NCBI GenBank assembly: GCA_003266105.1
Contig: MVAA01000094.1
Location: 10,214-19,014 of the forward strand
Origin: Methanosphaera sp. rholeuAM6
Lineage (GTDB): Archaea > Methanobacteriota > Methanobacteria > Methanobacteriales > Methanobacteriaceae
DNA: 8,801 nt
Direction: 5' to 3'
The notes beneath the pieces were generated by a model. It worked only from the letters and a program-made list of their open reading frames with translations, ran no database searches and was not told where the DNA came from. Numbering within the stretch: the stretch's first letter is position 1; the number at the start of each line of letters is the position of its first letter. Below, in pieces: positions 1-6,085 of the stretch. Made by a program: the position numbers and the translations under genes.

Positions 1-138
1 TTGGTTAAAAAACATGAAAATAGTTTGTCAAAAATTATAAATATGGTTGGTTAAAAAACATTATAATAGTTGGTTAAAAAACATTATAATAGTTGGTTAA
101 AAAACATTATAATAGTTGGTTAAAAAACATTATAATAG
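1..138. repeat. Array of 23-bp tandem repeats
   Basis: Six consecutive 23-bp units start at 1, 24, 47, 70, 93 and 116. The last four are identical. The first differs at two positions and the second matches the others at about 15 of 23 positions but keeps the exact length. A decayed seventh unit starts at 139. Each unit begins TTGGTT, has an A6 run and ends in TATAATAG. There are no spacers between units, so this is not a CRISPR. The array begins at the window edge and may extend further left. It ends 83 bases before the start of the DUF4143 ATPase, so it lies upstream of that gene's promoter. Each unit carries a TATA-like core, so protein binding or promoter modulation is possible but unproven. 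Confidence 0.95.
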
Positions 139-170
139 TTGCCAAAAAGATGAGAACAATTCGTTACATT

Positions 171-212
171 ATTTTATGTTACTAAAACACAATTAGCAAT
201 CAAAAAAAGGAG
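171..212 (+). promoter_or_regulatory. Putative promoter and ribosome binding site of the DUF4143 ATPase
   Basis: A weak TATA-like ATTTTATG lies at 171-178. Transcription would then begin near 200, leaving a short leader. AGGAG at 208-212 is a good Shine-Dalgarno match, 9 nt before the ATG at 222, and it fixes that start. The TATA assignment is tentative because the whole region is AT-rich and the upstream repeats also contain TATA-like cores. Confidence 0.45.
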
Positions 213-221
213 ATTAATAAC

Positions 222-1508
222 ATGCCAAAATACTTACCTAGGATAATGGATGATACAATTGAAGAGTACCTTGAAATTATGGGTGCTGTTTTAATAACAG
301 GCCCTAAATGGTGTGGTAAAACAACAACAGCCAAACAACATGCAAAGAGCATGATAAAATTATTATCCAACAGAAGTGATTATTATACTCAACTTATAGA
401 AATCAATCCCGAATATTTATTAAATGGAGAAAAACCAAAATTAATAGACGAATGGCAAATAGCACCAACCATATGGGACACAATACGCGATGAAATAGAT
501 GAAGCAGACCAGAAAGGATTATTCATATTAACAGGATCAACAGTAGTTGATGAAAGCAATATAAAACATAGTGGTACGGGTAGAATTCACAGATTGTTGA
601 TGATGCCTATGAGTTTATATGAAAGTAACGACTCTACAGGAGATATTTCACTACAAGGTCTATTTGAAAATCCTGACTTAAATATTAACTCATACAAATC
701 GAATCTGACATTTAAAGATATTGCATTTCTATGTTGCAGAGGGGGCTGGCCAGAAGCAGTGACAATAGAAGATAAAGAAAAACAGATAAAAATATCAGAA
801 GTGTATTATGATGCCATTTGTGAAACAGATATTTCAAGGATAGATAATATAAAACGTGATGCTGATAGAGCAAGATATATCCTACGAGCATATGCTAGAA
901 ACATATCTACACTAGCAAAAAATACCACAATACTCAAAGATGTGACAAAAGAATATGAGGATATTCAAAAAAATTCATATTATGAATATGTGGATGCTTT
1001 TAAAAGATTATTCGTAATCAAGGACATTAAAGGATGGGCACCAAATATCAGATCATCAAATACCATGAAAAAAGGAAACAAAAGACAATTCATTGACCCA
1101 TCTATAGCAACATCAGCCCTTGAAATTTCACCAGAAATATTGATGTCTGATTTAAAAACATTCGGATTTATCTTTGAAAACCTATGCATACGTGATTTAA
1201 CCATTTACATTAACAGCATTGGAGGAAACGTGTATTACTATAATGATTCCTATGGTCTAGAAGCAGATTGCATATTAAGATTAAAAAATGGCAAATATGC
1301 ATTAATAGAATTCAAATTAGGTAGTTTTGAAATAGATAAAGGGGCAGAAAATCTCTTAAAATTGAAAAAATTAATTCAAGATAAAAGAAAAGAACAAAGA
1401 GTAAATTTACCTGACCCAAGCTTTCTGGCAATCATCACAGGTACTGAATTCGCATATACACGCAAGGATGGAGTTAAAGTAATTCCTATTGGATGCCTAA
1501 AAAATTAA
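222..1508 (+). CDS. DUF4143-type AAA ATPase with PD-(D/E)XK-like C-terminal domain
   Basis: This 428-residue protein is the common archaeal/bacterial type that pairs an N-terminal AAA_14 P-loop ATPase with a C-terminal DUF4143 domain. Visible motifs are Walker A GPKWCGKT (27-34), Walker B LIDEW (74-78) and a sensor-1-like LTGST (103-107), followed by GTGR (118-121). A helical linker spans about 160-310 and the family-typical GFIFENL sits at 315-321. The C-terminal domain carries D349 and E363-x-K365 in the order of a PD-(D/E)XK nuclease-like core. Members are usually 380-450 residues, so this copy is full length. ATP binding is well supported, but the family's cellular role is not established and nuclease activity is unproven. 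The gene is AT-rich, stands alone on its strand, follows a tandem repeat array and converges with the next gene. Such genes often occur as multiple paralogs in accessory DNA, which would fit here but cannot be seen from one window. Confidence 0.9.
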   Translation: MPKYLPRIMDDTIEEYLEIMGAVLITGPKWCGKTTTAKQHAKSMIKLLSNRSDYYTQLIEINPEYLLNGEKPKLIDEWQIAPTIWDTIRDEIDEADQKGLFILTGSTVVDESNIKHSGTGRIHRLLMMPMSLYESNDSTGDISLQGLFENPDLNINSYKSNLTFKDIAFLCCRGGWPEAVTIEDKEKQIKISEVYYDAICETDISRIDNIKRDADRARYILRAYARNISTLAKNTTILKDVTKEYEDIQKNSYYEYVDAFKRLFVIKDIKGWAPNIRSSNTMKKGNKRQFIDPSIATSALEISPEILMSDLKTFGFIFENLCIRDLTIYINSIGGNVYYYNDSYGLEADCILRLKNGKYALIEFKLGSFEIDKGAENLLKLKKLIQDKRKEQRVNLPDPSFLAIITGTEFAYTRKDGVKVIPIGCLKN

Positions 1509-1530
1509 TACATTTATTGATTTATTCTAT
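1509..1530 (+). terminator. Possible T-rich termination region of the DUF4143 ATPase
   Basis: T-rich sequence with short T runs directly follows the stop codon in the 50-nt gap between convergent genes. There is no hairpin. On the opposite strand the only comparable T run (T6) lies inside the 3' end of this ATPase gene at about 1500, so transcripts of the two genes probably overlap. This is a weak call from base composition only. Confidence 0.3.
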
Positions 1531-1558
1531 ATCAAAGTAAGTATCATAACAGGATAAC

Positions 1559-2227
1559 CTACTTGAAATCCAACCTATCCACACATTCAACTAACTTCAA
1601 AGCCAAATTATATGTTCTGTGCATAGGCTCATATGAAAAGGTCTCATAAACAATGGTTGGAACACCACTTTCAACAATGGGAATGGTGATAAATTCGGGG
1701 CTGGTCCTGTACTCGGGAGCATAATACACCAAATCATCAATACAGGATAACAGGATATCCAGGTACCCTGTTGATGCCTCATCAAAACCCGGAGCAAAAA
1801 TAAAATTTGTTTGCTCATACTTTCCAGGTCCAACAAGGCCCTTATTTGAATGAACATCAACTACAAAATCATAATCACAGCCAATAACATGTGGAGCAAT
1901 AAATTCCTGAGCCAAGAGCTGACCATCCATACGACCCTCAGTCTTTTCATCCAACTTGCCGGACACGCTGGTATTATAGATGTAATAGCAATAATTCAAT
2001 TCATCATTCAAATGTCTGACACTTTCAAACAAAGCCCTGTGTGATTTGCTTTCCAATGGATGCATGCCGATAAGATAAGCTATCTTAACATTGGAATCAC
2101 AGTTTCCATAAGGACCATGAATATGTACACTTCCCAGATTGTTTTCACCAAGCAGTATTCCATCATACTGTGCTGAATCAACCTTGGCAGCATCGGTCGG
2201 TTCTTCAGGATAATCTGTTTTAAACAT
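1559..2227 (-). CDS. Compact M14/AstE-like zinc hydrolase
   Basis: This 222-residue protein has the zinc-site layout of the M14 carboxypeptidase / succinylglutamate desuccinylase-aspartoacylase superfamily. IGMHPLE gives the H-x2-E metal pair (H56, E59), DVHSN gives the third ligand (H126), and VYETF supplies a candidate catalytic glutamate (E195). Known AstE/aspartoacylase enzymes cleave N-acyl amino acids or remove terminal residues and are usually about 300 residues or more, so this is a short version. No signal peptide is seen, so it is probably cytosolic. The substrate is unknown. AGGTG at 2236-2240, 8 nt before the ATG, supports the start. It is the last of four minus-strand genes, 90 nt after the DUF815 ATPase, and could be cotranscribed with it or use its own promoter in that gap. 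The superfamily call is fairly firm; the specific activity is not. Confidence 0.7.
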   Translation of the reverse strand: MFKTDYPEEPTDAAKVDSAQYDGILLGENNLGSVHIHGPYGNCDSNVKIAYLIGMHPLESKSHRALFESVRHLNDELNYCYYIYNTSVSGKLDEKTEGRMDGQLLAQEFIAPHVIGCDYDFVVDVHSNKGLVGPGKYEQTNFIFAPGFDEASTGYLDILLSCIDDLVYYAPEYRTSPEFITIPIVESGVPTIVYETFSYEPMHRTYNLALKLVECVDRLDFK

Positions 2228-2235
2228 TTTAACAA

Positions 2236-2240
2236 CACCT
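2236..2240 (-). promoter_or_regulatory. Ribosome binding site of the M14-like gene
   Basis: On the minus strand AGGTG lies 8 nt before the ATG at 2227. It matches the archaeal anti-Shine-Dalgarno tail and fixes the start. No clear TATA box is seen in the 90-nt gap upstream. Confidence 0.6.
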
Positions 2241-2304
2241 GCACTATTTAATTACTGTATTATTCTTTCTTTTTCCAGTTTTTATTTGAAAAATTGATTA
2301 AAAT

Positions 2305-2314
2305 GGGGGGGGGG
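2305..2314. repeat. G10/C10 homopolymer tract
   Basis: Ten consecutive G on the plus strand (C on the coding strand of both neighbours) stand in AT-rich DNA. The tract begins 3 nt after the TAG stop of the DUF815 ATPase and lies about 78-87 nt upstream of the ATG of the M14-like gene. It is therefore between genes, in the possible promoter region of the downstream gene. Tracts of this kind are prone to slipped-strand length change and to sequencing error. Confidence 0.95.
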
Positions 2315-2317
2315 AAG

Positions 2318-3619
2318 CTAGGAATTTCCAAGCAAATAATAAATCAACTGTTCTGCCGTACGTCCGGACTGTGCACCATGAGTTCTTACCCAAACGTTGG
2401 CTTCATGTTCAAGCTCTTCATCAGTGAGGGTTATTTCAGGATACTTGCGTGCCAACGTTTTGACAATTTCAAAGTATTCCTTCATGCTTGGCTTGTAATA
2501 GCCGATAGTAACACCGAAACGATCAACAAGGGATAGCTTTTCCCGTATCGTGTCTGAATGGTATAGCTCTTCGTCACTGGAGGTGTTGACCCGTTCGTTC
2601 CACGTTTCCTTTATAAGATGTCTTCTGTTGGATGTTGCATAAATCAGAACATTGTCTGGATTGGTTTCCAGGCCACCCTCAATCAATGCCTTAAGATACT
2701 TGTATTCGCTCTCGGATTCCTCAAATGAAAGGTCATCCATGTAGAGTATAAACTTGTAGTTACGGTTCTTTATCTCGGATATGATCTTTGACAGGTATTT
2801 TGATTCGTGCTTGTAAACTTCAATCATCCGCAGTCCCATAGGATAGTACTGGTTAAGTATTGCCTTGATGCTGGTACTTTTGCCGGTTCCCGCATCACCA
2901 TACAACAGTACGTTATTGGCCTTTTTACCGTTAACGAATGCTTCAGTGTTATGTAAAAGCTTTTTTTTCTGTAGTTCGTAGCCTACAAGGTCATCAAGAA
3001 CCACGTCATCAAGTGAAGTTATCGGAATCAGAAAATCATTGTCCCTGTCGTGCGATAATTGGAATGCCCTGTTTAATCCGTACTTGCCGACACCATATTT
3101 CCTGTAGAAATCGGTTACGACATCAAACATTTCATCAGCATCACCTGCTTTTTCAATGTCCTGACTTAATTTCTGCACCTTGTCACTAACGTCCTTATTG
3201 AATAGCTGTTGCTTCTTGATGATGGCATCATAGTCTGTTATTATGCTGAAGCAATCAATATTCAACGCTTCCTCTATTTTAGTGAAGTCATAATTGAATA
3301 ATTCCAGAAATATTTCAAGGTCATGTTTTACGAAGTTGTTGACACTGCCCTCTTTTCTTCCAACCTTCTCTGATACTAGTGTGAAGGGATTTTCTGTTGT
3401 TGCAAGAAGGTATGCCAGGTAATTGTGCCAGAGGTTATGGTTGAATCCGTATGCTGTGGCCAGCGACAGCAGTCGGTTTATTTGGGTGTATATGTCACTT
3501 ACAAGTTCGTCCTTATTGTATGAGCCGTTTTCAAATTCCTTAAATATTCGTGAAAGCTCGAGAAATATGGGTTCATCAATATTTTTGTAAACGATCAGTT
3601 TTGATATTAAGTTATGCAT
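2318..3619 (-). CDS. DUF815-type AAA ATPase
   Basis: This 433-residue protein matches the DUF815 family of P-loop ATPases. An N-terminal helical domain (about 1-200) precedes the AAA core. In the core, GDAGTGKST (241-249) is Walker A and FILYMDD (290-296) is Walker B with a second Asp where classic AAA proteins have Glu. ATSN (328-331) is sensor 1, LVDRFG (364-369) carries a candidate arginine finger (R367), and SGR (418-420) may be sensor 2. Length is normal for the family and no transmembrane segment or signal peptide is seen. GTGAT at 3625-3629, 5 nt before the ATG, supports the start. The gene lies 66 nt downstream of guaAB on the same strand and may be cotranscribed. Partners and function are unknown. 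From general knowledge the family is mainly bacterial, so acquisition by transfer is possible. Confidence 0.85.
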   Translation of the reverse strand: MHNLISKLIVYKNIDEPIFLELSRIFKEFENGSYNKDELVSDIYTQINRLLSLATAYGFNHNLWHNYLAYLLATTENPFTLVSEKVGRKEGSVNNFVKHDLEIFLELFNYDFTKIEEALNIDCFSIITDYDAIIKKQQLFNKDVSDKVQKLSQDIEKAGDADEMFDVVTDFYRKYGVGKYGLNRAFQLSHDRDNDFLIPITSLDDVVLDDLVGYELQKKKLLHNTEAFVNGKKANNVLLYGDAGTGKSTSIKAILNQYYPMGLRMIEVYKHESKYLSKIISEIKNRNYKFILYMDDLSFEESESEYKYLKALIEGGLETNPDNVLIYATSNRRHLIKETWNERVNTSSDEELYHSDTIREKLSLVDRFGVTIGYYKPSMKEYFEIVKTLARKYPEITLTDEELEHEANVWVRTHGAQSGRTAEQLIYYLLGNS

Positions 3620-3624
3620 GGTTT

Positions 3625-3629
3625 ATCAC
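3625..3629 (-). promoter_or_regulatory. Ribosome binding site of the DUF815 ATPase
   Basis: Minus-strand GTGAT, 5 nt before the ATG at 3619, matches the archaeal anti-Shine-Dalgarno sequence. A TATA-like CTTTTTATGAT lies about 30-40 nt upstream of the ATG, so an independent promoter between guaAB and this gene is possible but weakly supported. Confidence 0.5.
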
Positions 3630-3685
3630 ATCATTTGAACGTTAAAAAAGTAATCATAAAAAGGTTATGGGGGGTGTGGAAGCGT

Positions 3686-4615
3686 TTATTCAAACTCTAT
3701 CGTGCTGGGTGGCTTGTTGCTTAGGGATAGGGATACGTGTGTTATTTCAGGTACGTTTGCCGTTATTTCCTGTGATACCTTATGTAAAAATGGCCATGGA
3801 ATGTCAGGTACGTTTGCCGTCATCGCATCAAATGATTGTACCATACGTATCACCACAAGGTATCCGAAGTCTCTCTGGTCTCCCTTTACCCCAGTTACCT
3901 TACTGTCTGTGAGCACTACAAAGTATTGCCACAGGTCTTTGTCAAGGCCTTCATCTTCAACGTGCTTGTTTAGTATTGCATTTGCCTCTCTGCAGATTTC
4001 CAGTTTTTCCCTTGTAATGTCACCAAGCACTCTTACGGCCAGTCCCGGTCCTGGGAATGGCTGTCTGTGTACAATTGCGTCAGGCAATCCCAGTTCGCTT
4101 CCAACTTCCCTTACTTCATCCTTGTACAACTCACGTAAAGGTTCTATAATTTCCAGTACCAGTCCGTCGGGTAATGTGAGGTTATGGTGTGACTTTATGT
4201 TTCCTTCACTTTCAATCCAGTCAGGTGCTATTGTTCCCTGAAGCAACCATTTTGCTCCCGATTTTTTAGCCTCTCTTTCAAATACTTCTATGAATTTGTG
4301 GCCGATAATTTCACGTTTTTTCTCAGGATCTTTTACTCCTTTAAGAGCCTCAATAAATTCATCCTGTGCGTCAATCAGTTTGAAGTTTAACCTGTCCTTG
4401 AAGGTTTCCTCAACCTGTTGTGCTTCACCTTTTCTTAAGAGTCCATGGTCAACGAATATTGCTTCAAGCTGGTCACCAATTGCTTCCGATGCAAGTACGC
4501 TTGCAACACTGCTGTCTACTCCACCGGACAGTGCTATTATAACCTTATCATCTTTCACTTCTTCTTTGATATTTTTAACTGATTCTTCTATAAATTTTTT
4601 AGTATCCATCATCAT
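3686..4615 (-). CDS. guaAB: GMP synthetase, ATP-pyrophosphatase subunit (GuaAB)
   Basis: This is the synthetase subunit of the two-subunit archaeal GMP synthetase. It adenylates XMP with ATP and aminates it with ammonia delivered by GuaAA to give GMP, AMP and PPi in the cytosol. With the ATG at 4615 it has 309 residues, normal for the family (about 305-310). The PP-loop LSGGVDSS sits at about 29-36. FVDHGLL, LLQGTIAPDWIES, the XMP-site RQPFPGPGLAVR (184-195) and the C-terminal signature KPPSTIEFE, which includes the dimerisation region, all follow in order. The frame is open to a TTG at 4621 and has three consecutive ATG codons at 4615, 4612 and 4609. Alignment from memory with related proteins that begin M-x-D-x-K-K-F favours 4612 or 4615. 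No strong Shine-Dalgarno decides between them. It follows guaAA by about 27 nt on the same strand, a clear two-gene operon. Confidence 0.96.
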   Translation of the reverse strand: MMMDTKKFIEESVKNIKEEVKDDKVIIALSGGVDSSVASVLASEAIGDQLEAIFVDHGLLRKGEAQQVEETFKDRLNFKLIDAQDEFIEALKGVKDPEKKREIIGHKFIEVFEREAKKSGAKWLLQGTIAPDWIESEGNIKSHHNLTLPDGLVLEIIEPLRELYKDEVREVGSELGLPDAIVHRQPFPGPGLAVRVLGDITREKLEICREANAILNKHVEDEGLDKDLWQYFVVLTDSKVTGVKGDQRDFGYLVVIRMVQSFDAMTANVPDIPWPFLHKVSQEITANVPEITHVSLSLSNKPPSTIEFE

Positions 4616-4642
4616 CTTCAATACACAACCCTTATTATATAA

Positions 4643-5200
4643 TTATTTTTTACATAGTCTGTAGAAGTTTTCAAATATTTCTCCACCACGTGGTGTATGT
4701 TGAACTTCAGGATGGAATTGTATTCCATAAACATCCTTATTTTTATGCTTCATTGCTTCAATGGCACATTTGTCACTGCTTGCAAGTACTTCAAAGTCTT
4801 CAGGCAAGGCTATTACCTCATCCTTGTGTGAAGCCCATACCTTCAACGTGTCTCCAACATCCTCGAATATACCTACCTGCTTTTCTATTTTCAACTCTAT
4901 CTGCGCATAGCTTTCTATTTCAGCAGAAGTCGTTTGTCCACCATATACGTTTGCAATCATCTGATGTCCTAAACATATACCCAGTATTGGCACGTCCATT
5001 TTCCTTATGATTTCTTCACAGTTTCCTATTCTTTCTATTGAAGGTCCTCCACCCAGTATGATGCCTTCAGGATTCATTGCTTCAATGTCTTCTAAGCTTG
5101 TTTCATTGGAGATAAGCTTGTTTTCTATGCCCAGGTACGTTAATGTTCTGGATATCCTATGATTGTATTGTCCGAAATTGTTGATAATTACAATGCTCAT
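4643..5200 (-). CDS. guaAA: GMP synthetase, glutamine amidotransferase subunit (GuaAA)
   Basis: This class I glutamine amidotransferase hydrolyses glutamine and channels ammonia to GuaAB for GMP synthesis. From the ATG at 5200 it has 185 residues, matching archaeal GuaAA length. The nucleophile is C76 in GICLGHQ and the His-x-Glu of the triad is H163/E165 in FHPE. GGGPS (50-54) forms the oxyanion-side loop and WASHKDE (122-128) is the family motif. An in-frame ATG at 5218 would add six residues (MIRELN). I prefer 5200 because family members start directly with the M-x-I-V-I strand before the GQY motif, and the upstream ATG has no ribosome site. Only a weak GGGA precedes 5200. Translation is followed closely by guaAB, consistent with balanced production of the two subunits. 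Confidence 0.96.
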   Translation of the reverse strand: MSIVIINNFGQYNHRISRTLTYLGIENKLISNETSLEDIEAMNPEGIILGGGPSIERIGNCEEIIRKMDVPILGICLGHQMIANVYGGQTTSAEIESYAQIELKIEKQVGIFEDVGDTLKVWASHKDEVIALPEDFEVLASSDKCAIEAMKHKNKDVYGIQFHPEVQHTPRGGEIFENFYRLCKK

Positions 5201-5308
5201 ATTTAATTCCCGTATCATTGTATTGATTTAGTTAAAATAAGTTATTGAATAACAAATATTCATCTATAATAAATTTGTTATATATTACTTCTCTCTATAT
5301 ATAATATT
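5201..5308. promoter_or_regulatory. Divergent promoter region of guaAA-guaAB and the small membrane protein gene
   Basis: This 108-bp gap separates minus-strand guaAA from the plus-strand small ORF. For guaAA, a TTTATTATA box (plus 5265-5273) predicts transcription from about 5242 and a leader of about 40 nt. For the plus-strand genes, TTATATATT at 5278-5286 is centred 27 bp before the ATG at 5309. A perfect palindrome, GTTATT-G-AATAAC, lies at 5241-5253 over the predicted guaAA transcription start, where a repressor could act. The elements were chosen by eye in AT-rich DNA, so the exact start sites are inferred. Confidence 0.55.
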
Positions 5309-5476
5309 ATGGAACTAAGTAATATAATAATTATACTAATTGCCTGTGTCATATCCGCGGTATTGACTTCAATATTTTTCAGCCTGCTTTTGCCACTGAT
5401 TGTTTTTTTGGTGATAGCATACTTGGTTTACGAGTTGATTGTTGCTTGGATGGAACACGGCAAATATCAATATTGA
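5309..5476 (+). CDS. Small two-helix membrane protein (55 residues)
   Basis: This 55-residue ORF is strongly hydrophobic. Segment one is about residues 5-24 (IIIILIACVI onward) and segment two about 26-47 (LLLPLIVFLV onward), separated by little more than a Ser. It has a short acidic N-terminus and a polar C-tail MEHGKYQY. It probably inserts in the cytoplasmic membrane as a helical hairpin. I do not recognise a family. The ATG lies 27 bp downstream of the centre of a good TATA box and has no Shine-Dalgarno, so its mRNA may be leaderless. Its stop is 12 nt before the DUF447 gene, which has its own strong ribosome site, so the two are probably cotranscribed. Codon use is not obviously random, and the hydrophobic pattern and promoter geometry argue that it is real, but conservation has not been checked. 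Confidence 0.7.
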   Translation: MELSNIIIILIACVISAVLTSIFFSLLLPLIVFLVIAYLVYELIVAWMEHGKYQY

Positions 5477-5478
5477 AC

Positions 5479-5483
5479 GGGTG
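5479..5483 (+). promoter_or_regulatory. Ribosome binding site of the DUF447 gene
   Basis: GGGTG lies 5 nt before the ATG at 5489, within the 12-nt gap after the stop codon of the small membrane protein gene. This suggests translation of the second gene of a two-gene transcript. Confidence 0.6.
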
Positions 5484-5488
5484 TTAGT

Positions 5489-6079
5489 ATGAATGTAAAT
5501 ATTTTGGATACTTTGGAAAGGGGAAGTGTTTTTGAGGTTTTGGTGGCTACCGAGAATTCCGGTGGCTGTGTTAACATCAAACCTTTTGGCGTAATATACG
5601 ATGGTGAGAACTTTGTTCTTAATCTTTTTTCAAATGAATCTCTTTTAAATGTTAAAGATACCGGAAAGTTAACAATATACTTTACTGATGATGCTCTTCT
5701 TTTTACAAGGGCGTTGATTGCCAATTTAACAGCAGATGAGCTTACAGGTAGCGTAGCATGTGGTGTATGTTGTGAGGTGACGGTTATTGGGTCATCATCG
5801 GTGGAGGATTCGATCGGCAAAAACACAACATCAAAAATAATTGCAAAACCGATTAAGATAAAGGAATATAATAAAGCATTACCAATAATAAACAGGGCAA
5901 CAAATCATATAATTGAATTGCTGGTTGACTTGTCAAGATATCAGTATATGAATGTACATGCCCGGAACAAATTCATAGAAAAAATACTTGAATCGGAAAA
6001 GACAATCAGAAAAACAGGCAACAAAAAACATGAAAAAGCAATAAAACTAATAAAAAAAGAAATAAACATGAAAGAATAA
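5489..6079 (+). CDS. DUF447 family protein, likely FMN-binding split barrel
   Basis: This 196-residue protein fits the DUF447 family found in methanogens and some methylotrophs. The N-terminal part (about 10-100) reads as a flavin-reductase-like split barrel, with FEVLVAT (15-21), NIKPFGV (29-35) and LNLFSNES (44-51). The C-terminal helical part contains ALPIINRATNHIIE (130-143), the family's NRA-x4-IE pattern, followed by a lysine-rich tail. Structural genomics members are recalled as FMN-bound, but the physiological reaction is unknown. A link to methanopterin-related metabolism has been suggested by gene context elsewhere and cannot be judged here. GGGTG at 5479-5483, 5 nt before the ATG, supports the start. 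It follows the small membrane protein by 12 nt and converges with ade. An odd CGVCC cluster lies at 91-95. Confidence 0.85.
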   Translation: MNVNILDTLERGSVFEVLVATENSGGCVNIKPFGVIYDGENFVLNLFSNESLLNVKDTGKLTIYFTDDALLFTRALIANLTADELTGSVACGVCCEVTVIGSSSVEDSIGKNTTSKIIAKPIKIKEYNKALPIINRATNHIIELLVDLSRYQYMNVHARNKFIEKILESEKTIRKTGNKKHEKAIKLIKKEINMKE

Positions 6080-6085
6080 TACACA

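Noticed and set aside
1..138. CRISPR array
   Set aside because: The 23-bp units are directly contiguous with no unique spacers, and no cas genes are present.
2294..2536. Plus-strand ORF starting at the G10 tract
   Set aside because: It is antisense to the C-terminal part of the DUF815 ATPase, and its start depends on the homopolymer.
3702..4664. Long plus-strand ORFs opposite guaAB (179 and 124 codons)
   Set aside because: They lie wholly antisense to a clearly conserved gene, have Ser/Thr/Pro-rich translations typical of shadow frames, and lack promoter or ribosome sites.
5467..5826. Minus-strand 119-codon ORF opposite the DUF447 gene
   Set aside because: It is antisense to a recognisable family member and to its ribosome site, and no independent coding signal is seen.
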